A stretch of DNA of 45,967 nucleotides, from assembly GCA_012031565.1 (NCBI GenBank), contig JAAUUM010000009.1, forward strand, positions 1 through 45,967. Reading direction: 5' to 3'. The notes beneath the pieces are model-generated. The model was given only the letters and a program-made list of their open reading frames with translations. It ran no database searches and had not been told where the DNA came from. The DNA comes from Synechococcaceae cyanobacterium SM2_3_2. GTDB lineage: Bacteria > Cyanobacteriota > Cyanobacteriia > Thermostichales > Thermostichaceae. Position numbers and translations under genes: made by a program. This document shows, one piece after another, positions 7,836-16,251 of the stretch (positions within the stretch are counted from its first letter, which is position 1; each line of letters begins with the position of its first letter).

Positions 7836-9752
7836 TTAGGATCCCTCCCCTGAGGTCAACGGCGACTGTAGGGGCAGCCAAATCTCAAAAACAGTCCATT
7901 CGGCGGCACTGGTGACAGCGATCTGCCCATGCAGAGCTTCCACCAGAGCTTTGACCAGCGAGAGTCCCAAGCCAGTGCCCCCCCGTTGCCAGGGATCCCC
8001 TTTGGGTACGCGATAAAACTTATCGAAGATGCGGGGTAATTCTTGGGCGGGAATCTCGGCGGTATTGCCAATGCTGATCTGGATCCCAGGGATGGCCTGT
8101 TGGGTCAGGGGGGTGGCACTGATCACGATCTCGCCCCCTGGCTGGGTGTACTTGCAGGCATTGTTGAGCAGCTCTTGCAGGATTCGATCCAATCCGGTGG
8201 CTTCGGTTCTGACAGTGGGCAACTGGGCTTCGGCTGTGTAGCGCAGCTTGACTTGATACTCATGGGCGCGGATGGCGAAGGTTTGGGCGCATCGTTGCAG
8301 GACAGCGTTGAGATCGATCTCATCGAGATTAACCGGATCGGGCTTGGATGCCAACCGTTGCAGGTTGAGCAAGTCCTCCACCAGGTTGATCTCCCGCCGA
8401 CACTCGCTCTCCAACATGCCGATATAGCGGTTGAGCCGTTCCACCGACACCATCTCACTGGCGGCAGTTTGTTTCAACATCTCGACAGCCACTCGGATCG
8501 AGGCCAGAGGGGTTCGCAATTCGTGGGAGACAGTGCTGAGAAAATCGTCCTTGAGCTGATGAAATGTCTCCAGCTCATGAATCCGGGCTTGATCCCGCTC
8601 GTGCAAGGTCAGGTGCTGGAGGGCAACCGTCAGATGGGTTGCCACTTGATAGGTGAGGTTGATCTCTGACTGCTTCCAGCGGCGGGGGCCAGCGTTTTGA
8701 TAAACCGCCAACAGTCCCCAGGCTTTGGATTCAAAGGTAACGGTAACGATCAGATAGGCCCGAGCTTGAAATCGCTCCAGCATTTTGACGTAACAGTCAC
8801 TCAAGTCTGCTTCATAGATGTCTTCGACGGTGCGAAAAACATTGGTGTGCTCACCCGCTTCGATCAGGCTGTTACGCAGGGGGGTATCTGCATAGTGGCT
8901 GAGCTTCTGAACATTGCAGTCGCTCATAGTGGATTGCAAAACAGGATCCCATTCCTGCCGATCCAGCAGGGATTCCCATTCTGGCAGCACAGATTCCGCC
9001 ACAAATTCGCCGCTCCAATCGGGCCGAAAGCGATAGATCACCACCCGATCCGCCTGCAAGGTCTGGCGTAATTCTGTCACTGTGGTCTGTAGCGTTTCCT
9101 CAACTGTCAAGGGGCGGGGGATCTTCGAGATGAGGTGTAGCAGTTGCTCTCGATCAGCCAGGGCTTGCCGCTCCACCTCCAATGCTTTTTCGATGCGGAT
9201 CGCCTCTGCCTGCTGAATGGCGATGGAGAGTTGGGTAGCCATTTGCATCAGTGTGGCCACCTCTAGATCCTGCCATTGGCGCGGCCCACTACACTGATGG
9301 GCAATCAGCAACCCCCAGACTCGGGATCCCTCAAAAATCGGCACAACCAGATTGGCCTTGACCTCAAACCGTTCTAAGAGGGCAAGATGGCAGGGACTGA
9401 GACCAGCCTGAGTGACATCGGGTATCAAATTGATCTGGTCTTTGCCGTTGTATTGCTCCGCCCGCGACTCTCGAAAACAGGTGTCTTCAATCTCAACCCC
9501 CAAAGAAGGCGTCCATCCTGTTCCGACCGATTCTGCGACAGGGGTGCCATTGTAATGGGGGTCAAATTGGTAGATCAGCACCCGGTCTAAGCCCATGAGG
9601 CGGCGGGCCTCAACCACCGTTGTGTTAAAGACAGTGGCCAAATCTAGCGACTCGCGGATCCTGGTGATCACATCTATTATCTGACTATGCTTTGAGAGAG
9701 AGGAATAAGTGATCATTCCAGAGCGCCGCAACGAATCCATACTGCAAACCAC
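7836..9752 (-). CDS. Tandem-GAF sensor histidine kinase, candidate cyanobacteriochrome
   Basis: Two GAF domains (AGLSPCHLALLERFEVKANLVVPI; ADLSDCYVKMLERFQARAYLIV), HisKA STVSHELRTPLASIRVAVEML, HATPase FDKFYRVPKGDPWQRGGTGLGLSLVKALVEAL. Confidence 0.9.
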   Translation of the reverse strand: MVCSMDSLRRSGMITYSSLSKHSQIIDVITRIRESLDLATVFNTTVVEARRLMGLDRVLIYQFDPHYNGTPVAESVGTGWTPSLGVEIEDTCFRESRAEQYNGKDQINLIPDVTQAGLSPCHLALLERFEVKANLVVPIFEGSRVWGLLIAHQCSGPRQWQDLEVATLMQMATQLSIAIQQAEAIRIEKALEVERQALADREQLLHLISKIPRPLTVEETLQTTVTELRQTLQADRVVIYRFRPDWSGEFVAESVLPEWESLLDRQEWDPVLQSTMSDCNVQKLSHYADTPLRNSLIEAGEHTNVFRTVEDIYEADLSDCYVKMLERFQARAYLIVTVTFESKAWGLLAVYQNAGPRRWKQSEINLTYQVATHLTVALQHLTLHERDQARIHELETFHQLKDDFLSTVSHELRTPLASIRVAVEMLKQTAASEMVSVERLNRYIGMLESECRREINLVEDLLNLQRLASKPDPVNLDEIDLNAVLQRCAQTFAIRAHEYQVKLRYTAEAQLPTVRTEATGLDRILQELLNNACKYTQPGGEIVISATPLTQQAIPGIQISIGNTAEIPAQELPRIFDKFYRVPKGDPWQRGGTGLGLSLVKALVEALHGQIAVTSAAEWTVFEIWLPLQSPLTSGEGS

Positions 9753-9902
9753 CTCTCTACTAGTCAGAATTCCAACATTAAAACAGCTTACCGCTGTAAA
9801 AATGTCTACCTTCCATCATAGTGTTGTAACGCTGGCAATACCTAGGACACGCGATAAAAACTCATAAGTTCGTTTATCAGTTTGTCTAAGGTTACAAACC
9901 CA

Positions 9903-11036
9903 TCATCCGCGTTGAGGCAGCGGCGTATAGGGCACCCCATGTTTGCCAATATATTCTTGGGTAGGCCGGAAGATGCGGTTGTCAGAGAGTTGTTCTCGCC
10001 AATGGGCCAACCAGCCCGCCGCCCGCGAAATGGCAAACACCGGGGTAAACAGATCCGTCGGGATCCCCAGCTTGGAGTAGACCAGACCAGAATAAAAATC
10101 CACATTGGGATAAATGCCCCGGGATCCCAGTAACTCTTCGCAGACCCGCTCCACCTCTAGGGCCACATCAAAATACTTGTCATGCCCATAGCGGTCAAAC
10201 AGCTCCTCCACCAGACCTTGTAAAACAATGGCACGGGGATCCTTGACCTTATAGACCCGGTGGCCCATGCCCATAATCCGCTGCTTCTTTTCCAACCGCC
10301 TCTCGATGTAGGGTCGGACATTCTCGACACTGCCAATCTCTTGCAGCATCAGCATCACTTGTTCGCTGGCTCCCCCATGCAGCTGCCCCGATAGGGTGCC
10401 AATCGCCGACGCCACCACGCTATAAGGATTGGCCAATGTAGATGCATTCACCAGCAGGGCAAAAGTGGAGGCATTGACCGTATGTTCGGCGTGCAAAATT
10501 AAGGAGATATCAAAGATCCGCGCCGCCCACTTGTCTGGAACGGTGCCCGTCAACATATAGAGAAAATTGGAGGCATGGTCGAGACCATCGTGGGGCTGGA
10601 TCGGATCATCCCCCTGCCGCATCTGGTGAAAGGTGGCCACAATCGTCGGCAATTTGGCCAAGAGTCGGGTGACGGTGCCAAAGACATAATCGTCGTCGTA
10701 CTCTTGCCACGGATAGAACAGCCCCAAGCCCGCCACACAGGTTTGCAGCGCATCCATCGAATGGCTGGTGGGGGGGAATGACTTAATCATGTCCCGGATT
10801 CTATATTTCACCCGCCGATGGGTACGGATCGCCTCTTGAAAGGTATTGAGCTGCTCTGTTGTGGGCAACTGGTCAAAGACTAAGAGATAGGTTGTCTCTA
10901 GGAAAGTGCTACCGCGCGTCAGTTCTTCAATTGGAATGCCGCGATATTCTAAGATGCCCGCTTGTCCGTCCACATAACTAATGTTGGAGCGGGTGGCAGG
11001 AACGCCTTCGAGACCAGGTTTGTAATCGCCAGACAT
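9903..11036 (-). CDS. gltA: Citrate synthase
   Basis: ILEYRGIPIEELTRGSTFLETTYLLVFDQLPT, LILHAEHTVNASTFA, GQLHGGASEQVM, IMGMGHRVYKVKDPRA. Likely start MSGDYKPGLEGVPATRS at 11036 (ORF extends to 11078). Confidence 0.95.
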   Translation of the reverse strand: MSGDYKPGLEGVPATRSNISYVDGQAGILEYRGIPIEELTRGSTFLETTYLLVFDQLPTTEQLNTFQEAIRTHRRVKYRIRDMIKSFPPTSHSMDALQTCVAGLGLFYPWQEYDDDYVFGTVTRLLAKLPTIVATFHQMRQGDDPIQPHDGLDHASNFLYMLTGTVPDKWAARIFDISLILHAEHTVNASTFALLVNASTLANPYSVVASAIGTLSGQLHGGASEQVMLMLQEIGSVENVRPYIERRLEKKQRIMGMGHRVYKVKDPRAIVLQGLVEELFDRYGHDKYFDVALEVERVCEELLGSRGIYPNVDFYSGLVYSKLGIPTDLFTPVFAISRAAGWLAHWREQLSDNRIFRPTQEYIGKHGVPYTPLPQRG

Positions 11037-11148
11037 AGGGAAAGAACTGATAGCGTTGAGGTAGCAACAGTTTGCCACAAAACGTTGGGCCGAGTGTCCA
11101 AACCTGAAACAAAGTCAGGGGCAACTCGCTGTAAAAACGATTTTCTCT

Positions 11149-11232
11149 ATGATTTTGGTCTAACCATGATTTTGGTCTAACCATGATTTTGGTCTAACCA
11201 TGATTTTGGCCTAACCATGATTTTGGCCTGAG
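11149..11232. repeat. 17-bp tandem array (atgattttggtctaacc), about 4.8 copies
   Basis: Copies at 11149, 11166, 11183, 11200 and 11217; the last two carry a T-to-C change (ggcctaacc). Confidence 0.97.
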
Positions 11233-11292
11233 TTAACCCTGACCTAAGTTTATTCACCAGCGGGAACGATTAGCTAATTGGGCACCCCCCGC

Positions 11293-11823
11293 TCAAGCGT
11301 AGTCTAGGCCAGGGGATCCCATTTGTTCTAGCGGATAGAAAATCGCCCGGACATTGGGGCCAAAGTGGATCTGATCGCCGGGTTGGAGCACATAGCTGTG
11401 AGCCTCATTGTCATTGACAAAGACCCCATTGCGGCTGTGGGTTCGGTCGTCTCGGCCCCCATCAAACAGACGATAGGTATGGCGACCTTCCGCCTCAGGA
11501 TTGGGCACCCGTACCAAGTGGGCGTGATGTCGAGACAGAAACCGATCATGAATCCGAATGGTATTATCCCCAGTCCGGCCCACTGTTTCGATCACATCCC
11601 GCAAAATCACCACCTGCGTAGACTCAGGGGTTTGCAAAATCAAAGCATATTGAGCCGCCCCAGCCAGATGGGGATCCACAGCATTGGGCACATCACTCAC
11701 CCCCATGCCGCCAGCGGAGGTCAGCCCAGCGCTTTCAACGACCGGCCTCCGTTCTGGCAGAGGAGCCTGTTGGGTGGTGGAGGAAAACTGTGTCTGGGTG
11801 GTTCTGGGATCAAGCTCAGACAT
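11293..11823 (-). CDS. FHA domain-containing protein
   Basis: VGRTGDNTIRIHDRFLSRHHAHLVRV...DRTHSRNGVFVNDNEAHSYVLQPGDQIHFG is a canonical FHA pattern. Confidence 0.9.
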   Translation of the reverse strand: MSELDPRTTQTQFSSTTQQAPLPERRPVVESAGLTSAGGMGVSDVPNAVDPHLAGAAQYALILQTPESTQVVILRDVIETVGRTGDNTIRIHDRFLSRHHAHLVRVPNPEAEGRHTYRLFDGGRDDRTHSRNGVFVNDNEAHSYVLQPGDQIHFGPNVRAIFYPLEQMGSPGLDYA

Positions 11824-12104
11824 GGCTAGCCCTGGTGGTGCGGATGATCAAAAGTGAAGGTAGGAGAAGAAAAAGACGTTATCCGTTATTGTGCCTGTGT
11901 TTTGCCTGTTCTCAACCGCTTAGGCACGAGGGATCCCAATAGTTTGCCATGTTTTGTAGGGTGTTGAGAGGTTGGTGTCTAGGTTGATGAATGGGCTTGG
12001 GGTCGCTCTGGACTGTCAGTTCAAGATCAGGGGCTCAGGGTGGCAAGATTAGGGGAAAGCCAGAGGCAAATGCCATAATCAGGAACAGTGTCAACCTCGC
12101 GCCC

Positions 12105-12818
12105 ATGCCTCCACTGTCTCCCCCAGATCCTCAGTCTCAACCTTCCCGCTCAGAAGCTTTGGCCCCCATTGAATCCCAAATCGAAGGCAAAAGCGATCCC
12201 AACGGTAGCTCAAAAACGGGCCAACCCGATCCAGGATCTTCTAGCTGGTGGCGACAGCACCGGGAAAATATCATCACCATCCTGCTGGCGGTTGTGATGA
12301 CAATAGGGATCCGCACCTTTGTGGCCGAGGCTCGATGGATCCCGTCCAATTCCATGCTGCCCACCCTAGAAGTGGGGGATCGGCTGATTGTAGAAAAAAT
12401 CTCCTACCATTTTCGGGATCCCCGGCGAGGAGACATCATTGTTTTTGATCCGCCTGAGCGTCTGAATTTTGAGGGAGCCTACATCAAGCGAGTGGTGGGG
12501 TTGCCCGGTGACCGGATCCGCATTGCTGATGGCACCGTAACGATCAATGATGTGGTGATCGAGGAAGCCTATATCTTTGAGCCGCCCGATTATTCCTGTC
12601 CAGGCACCTGCCCCGGTATTTCATCCCAAGAATCCGATTTTGTGGTGCCGGAGAACCAGTATTTTGTCTTGGGGGACAACCGCAATGACAGCCAAGATTC
12701 CCATTATTGGGGCTTCTTGGAGAAAGACAATATCATTGGTCACACCATCCTGCGGTTTTGGCCCTTCAACCGACTGCACTATTTTGGGGCACAGACCTAC
12801 GACGACATCCCTTCCTAA
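12105..12818 (+). CDS. lepB: Signal peptidase I
   Basis: FVAEARWIPSNSMLPTLEVGDRLIVEKISYHFRDPRRGDIIVFDPP...YIKRVVGLPGDRIRI...VLGDNRNDSQDSHYWG. In-frame ATG at 12105 preferred over ORF start 11991. Confidence 0.93.
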   Translation: MPPLSPPDPQSQPSRSEALAPIESQIEGKSDPNGSSKTGQPDPGSSSWWRQHRENIITILLAVVMTIGIRTFVAEARWIPSNSMLPTLEVGDRLIVEKISYHFRDPRRGDIIVFDPPERLNFEGAYIKRVVGLPGDRIRIADGTVTINDVVIEEAYIFEPPDYSCPGTCPGISSQESDFVVPENQYFVLGDNRNDSQDSHYWGFLEKDNIIGHTILRFWPFNRLHYFGAQTYDDIPS

Positions 12819-12955
12819 TTGGACTCCCAAGCTTACGGTGGCTGAGCGGATTCTTGATGTTTTCTTCGGGTCGTCCATCCGTCTAGAGGCTGGCTATCCT
12901 AGAAGGTATACACACCCTTGCGGTGTCATTGGCCAGCACCAGGGAATCGGGCAAG

Positions 12956-14131
12956 ATGGCAACTATCGACGCGAATGAAATCTGGATCGATCCTTGGGTA
13001 GATCCTTGGGAGGATGCTCCCCCTTCTCAACCTGCTGTGGATCCCTTGGTTCAGCAGGATTTGGTGGCGTTTTTGTCAGAACCGCTGGAGTTTGAGCCTA
13101 TTCCTTTGACAGCCCCGCCCAGCCTTGAGAGTCCACCGGATGCCCCTTTGGGTCAACACTCTTTGGGTCCACAAAGACAACCTATTCAGGTCAGTGGATC
13201 ACCATTTTCATCGAACGGCCAGCAGCTGTCCGATGTTGAGCAGGAAGCTTATCAATTGCTAGAGGTGCCCGTCTGGGCCTCCGCGAGTGAACTTCAAGCT
13301 GCCTATCGCCACCAAATGCAACAGATCCATCCCGACCGCTTGCCCGCCAATACGCCGATGATTTTGCGGGCTTCGGCTGAACGAGAATTCAGACGACTGC
13401 AAGATGCCTATCGTCTCCTGCTCACCCACACGGCGATCTCTGCCCAATCAAACGGCACTGGAGATCCACTCGGTTCTGGCCCAGAGTCACCGGATATCGA
13501 TCGGGATGGGCCTGCTGACCTGAGGGATCAAGAACAGGGATCCCCTCCCTCGGCTGTTCCTGTTCCTCTGCCGACAGAACTGGCGGGCTTGCCGCTGCCA
13601 GCACAGCTCCCAACTTGGCTGGGATCCCCAACGTCACGGGGTTGGTTGGCGGTGGGAGGCGGTGGGGCTGTTCTTGGCTTTGTGCTGGGGGTTGCCACTC
13701 TTTCTCTCTCTCGCACTCCGGCCCCGATATCCACTCTCGCAACGGTGACCCTAGCGGAGGACATCTCACCCACTGCGGCGGAGATTGTCCTGCCACCCTC
13801 TTCAGCTCCAGATTCTCTGCCTGTGGCATCCAGCGCCCCAGACCGGATCCGACTGGCTCAAATCGATCGCTTTGCCTTAATCTTGCAGGAACTTCGCCCT
13901 CACATGGCCAGAGCTGACCAAGACTTAGCCCTGGCCACTGATTCGGCAGAACGCGCTGCCATTGAGGCTGAATTTAATCGGCTGGCCCGTCCGATCATCG
14001 AATCCTATGGACTGGAGCCGGAAGAGTATCAACGCATTGCCCAACTCTCTCAAGAGAATGCCGAGATTGCTGAGCAAATTGTGGAAGCAGCCCAGAGACT
14101 TCAACTCCGTCAGCCCCCTGTAACTGAATAG
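12956..14131 (+). CDS. J-domain protein with transmembrane segment
   Basis: EAYQLLEVPVWASASELQAAYRHQMQQIHPDRLP contains HPD; TM WLAVGGGGAVLGFVLGVATLSLS. Likely start MATIDANEIW at 12956. Confidence 0.8.
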   Translation: MATIDANEIWIDPWVDPWEDAPPSQPAVDPLVQQDLVAFLSEPLEFEPIPLTAPPSLESPPDAPLGQHSLGPQRQPIQVSGSPFSSNGQQLSDVEQEAYQLLEVPVWASASELQAAYRHQMQQIHPDRLPANTPMILRASAEREFRRLQDAYRLLLTHTAISAQSNGTGDPLGSGPESPDIDRDGPADLRDQEQGSPPSAVPVPLPTELAGLPLPAQLPTWLGSPTSRGWLAVGGGGAVLGFVLGVATLSLSRTPAPISTLATVTLAEDISPTAAEIVLPPSSAPDSLPVASSAPDRIRLAQIDRFALILQELRPHMARADQDLALATDSAERAAIEAEFNRLARPIIESYGLEPEEYQRIAQLSQENAEIAEQIVEAAQRLQLRQPPVTE

Positions 14132-14326
14132 CCCTTCCCCAGAGGCAAAGGGATCCCTGTGGCCTTCATGTCTGGATACTGAGCAAGGCTGATACCTCTG
14201 GGAGCAAGGGATCCAGGCTATAGTTAGGTGTGATTTTGGGGCTGCTGGTCGCCTGCGGATTGGGGGGTGTCAGATCGTCACATCGGATCGTCACACTTGT
14301 GGTTTTCTCGAAGCAATTGGCCTTGT

Positions 14327-15589
14327 ATGGATCTGCTGGAATATCAAGCCAAAGAACTGTTTCAACAAGCTGGGATCCCGGTGCTGCCCTCTCAGCGAAT
14401 CGATCAATCGAGTCAGTTGAAGTGGCTGAAGATTCCTTACCCGATCGCCCTCAAATCACAGGTGCGGGGGGGAGGTCGCGGCAAAGTGGGAGGGGTGCGT
14501 TTTGCCGATAACACCATCGATGCCATCGCCACAGCCCAGGTGCTTTTTGGCCTGACCATCAATGGCGAATTGCCGACAGCGTTGCTGGCCGAGGCAAAAT
14601 ACCAATTCAGGGAAGAGTATTATTTGGCCATTCGCATCGACCCCACCCTGCGTCGGCCTGTGCTGCTGGGATCCCGGCGGGGGGGGATCCAAATTGATGA
14701 GCGGGCCGAAACGATCCAACGGGTGGCAGTATCCGTGTCTTTTGCGCCCTATCATGCCCGACACCTGGCCTCCCGCATGGGTCTTCAGGGATCCCTGTTG
14801 TTGGCGGTGGCAGATGTGCTGGAGCGGATGTACGACCTGTTCTCGCGGCTTGACCTGAACCTGATTGAGATCAATCCTTTGGGGGTGAGTGCTGCCGGAG
14901 AGGTGATGGCTCTGGATGGCAAGGTGGTGGTCAATCCTGAGGGGATGCATCGCCAACCGCAGTTGATGGCATTGCTAACGAGCGATCCACCTATGCAGCC
15001 GGGATCCCAGGATTGGGCCGGACGGGTGCAGCAGGTGGGGATGCGCTGGATCGATTTGGAACCCGTTGCTCTAGGGGCTCATTCTGACGACCCCGGTGGG
15101 GAGGGGGCAAAGGGGGCAAGCGGTTTTTCCACCCATCCCGAGAGCTTGGTGGTGCTGAGCAATGGCACCGGACTGCTTTTGGCCACCCTTGACCGCCTCC
15201 ATGCCCAAGGGATCCCGGTGGAGAGCTGTTTGATTGTGCCAGAACGCGGGGATCCCGAGACCCTCAGACAGGGATTTGATTTGCTGTGGGAAAAGGTGAG
15301 TACCTACACACAGCGTTCGTCTGGGCCAGGGATCTTGATCGATTTGGTGGGTTGCCTGACCACCCCGGATGAGTTGTTGCCCATTCTGCAACGGTTTCAG
15401 CGCAAGTTAGAACGCTTTACCCCTGCCATCACATGGGGGATCCGCAGCCTGATGGGAGAATGGGACGACCTCAAGAGCCAAGACCCTAGCGTTCGAGTGC
15501 TGGGATCCCTTGAGGCTGTGCTGCCGCAACTGAGTTGGGAGCAGCAGGTTCCACAGGAAGAATCCTTTGAAACCTCCGTCCTGTCTTGA
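14327..15589 (+). CDS. sucC: ATP-grasp succinate-CoA ligase beta-subunit-like protein
   Basis: MDLLEYQAKELFQQAGIPVLPSQRI, KSQVRGGGRGKVGGVRFADN, LNLIEINPLGV, VMALDGKVVVNPEG. Confidence 0.85.
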   Translation: MDLLEYQAKELFQQAGIPVLPSQRIDQSSQLKWLKIPYPIALKSQVRGGGRGKVGGVRFADNTIDAIATAQVLFGLTINGELPTALLAEAKYQFREEYYLAIRIDPTLRRPVLLGSRRGGIQIDERAETIQRVAVSVSFAPYHARHLASRMGLQGSLLLAVADVLERMYDLFSRLDLNLIEINPLGVSAAGEVMALDGKVVVNPEGMHRQPQLMALLTSDPPMQPGSQDWAGRVQQVGMRWIDLEPVALGAHSDDPGGEGAKGASGFSTHPESLVVLSNGTGLLLATLDRLHAQGIPVESCLIVPERGDPETLRQGFDLLWEKVSTYTQRSSGPGILIDLVGCLTTPDELLPILQRFQRKLERFTPAITWGIRSLMGEWDDLKSQDPSVRVLGSLEAVLPQLSWEQQVPQEESFETSVLS

Positions 15590-15636
15590 TCATGTAGTCT
15601 TGACCCTATAACTGTCTGGTATGTGTAACCTTTTGA

Positions 15637-15678
15637 CAGATCTCCTGAGATCAAGTTTTCATTGAGTCAGGAGATCTG
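15637..15678. terminator. Perfect 12-bp inverted repeat, possible bidirectional terminator
   Basis: CAGATCTCCTGA (15637-15648) and TCAGGAGATCTG (15667-15678), 18-nt loop, between convergent genes; no clear poly-T tail. Confidence 0.5.
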
Positions 15679-15716
15679 CTATCACAAGACTTCAAATTTT
15701 CAAACCAAATGACATC

Positions 15717-16073
15717 TTAAGAAGCGTAGTAAAACTTCTCACTGACGACCTTACCGTCTTTCCACTTAGACACCGAAACTTGGTGATACTGCCGGGATCC
15801 CCATTCCGCATGGGTGTAGTCGTTGTACCACTCAGAGATAATCACATCATCTCCAAAAGCAACGTTTTTGAGTTCCATGCCCCGAAACTCGGTCACTTTC
15901 GAGAAAAAGTCAATTTCCCGCAGCCGGTTGGCTTCTTTGCCGACGATGGGAGGGTTTTCGTTCTCCTGCATCACCACATCATCGGCGTAATATTGCTCAA
16001 AAATATCCATAGCTTTGCCAGCAAAGAGCTGGGTTTTGATGTCTTCAAAAATGGCGCGCAGATCGGTGCTCAT
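15717..16073 (-). CDS. SnoaL/NTF2-like domain protein
   Basis: MSTDLRAIFEDIKTQLFAGKAMDIFEQYYADDVVMQENENPPIVGKEANRLRE resembles the SnoaL-like fold family; start at 16073 inferred (ORF to 16223). Confidence 0.8.
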   Translation of the reverse strand: MSTDLRAIFEDIKTQLFAGKAMDIFEQYYADDVVMQENENPPIVGKEANRLREIDFFSKVTEFRGMELKNVAFGDDVIISEWYNDYTHAEWGSRQYHQVSVSKWKDGKVVSEKFYYAS

Positions 16074-16251
16074 GGGCTCTACTCCTGATTTGAATAAACA
16101 AAAAGTTTGATGAAGCGATATTGATCGACTGGAGTCAACCCAAGGCCGTCTTGCCAGATATTGAAGCCCGATCAACAGCTTCTTCAATATATTAGCACAT
16201 ACTGTTTGGATCCAAACTAACAAATGGGATCCTTTTCTGATCGAGATGCTT

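Noticed and set aside
8043-8669. 208-aa plus-strand ORF opposite the histidine kinase
   Set aside because: Antisense shadow ORF of a well-supported kinase; composition has no recognisable fold motif.
14327-15589. sucC without adjacent sucD as an anomaly
   Set aside because: In cyanobacteria sucC and sucD are known to be unlinked in some genomes, so absence of sucD here is not informative.
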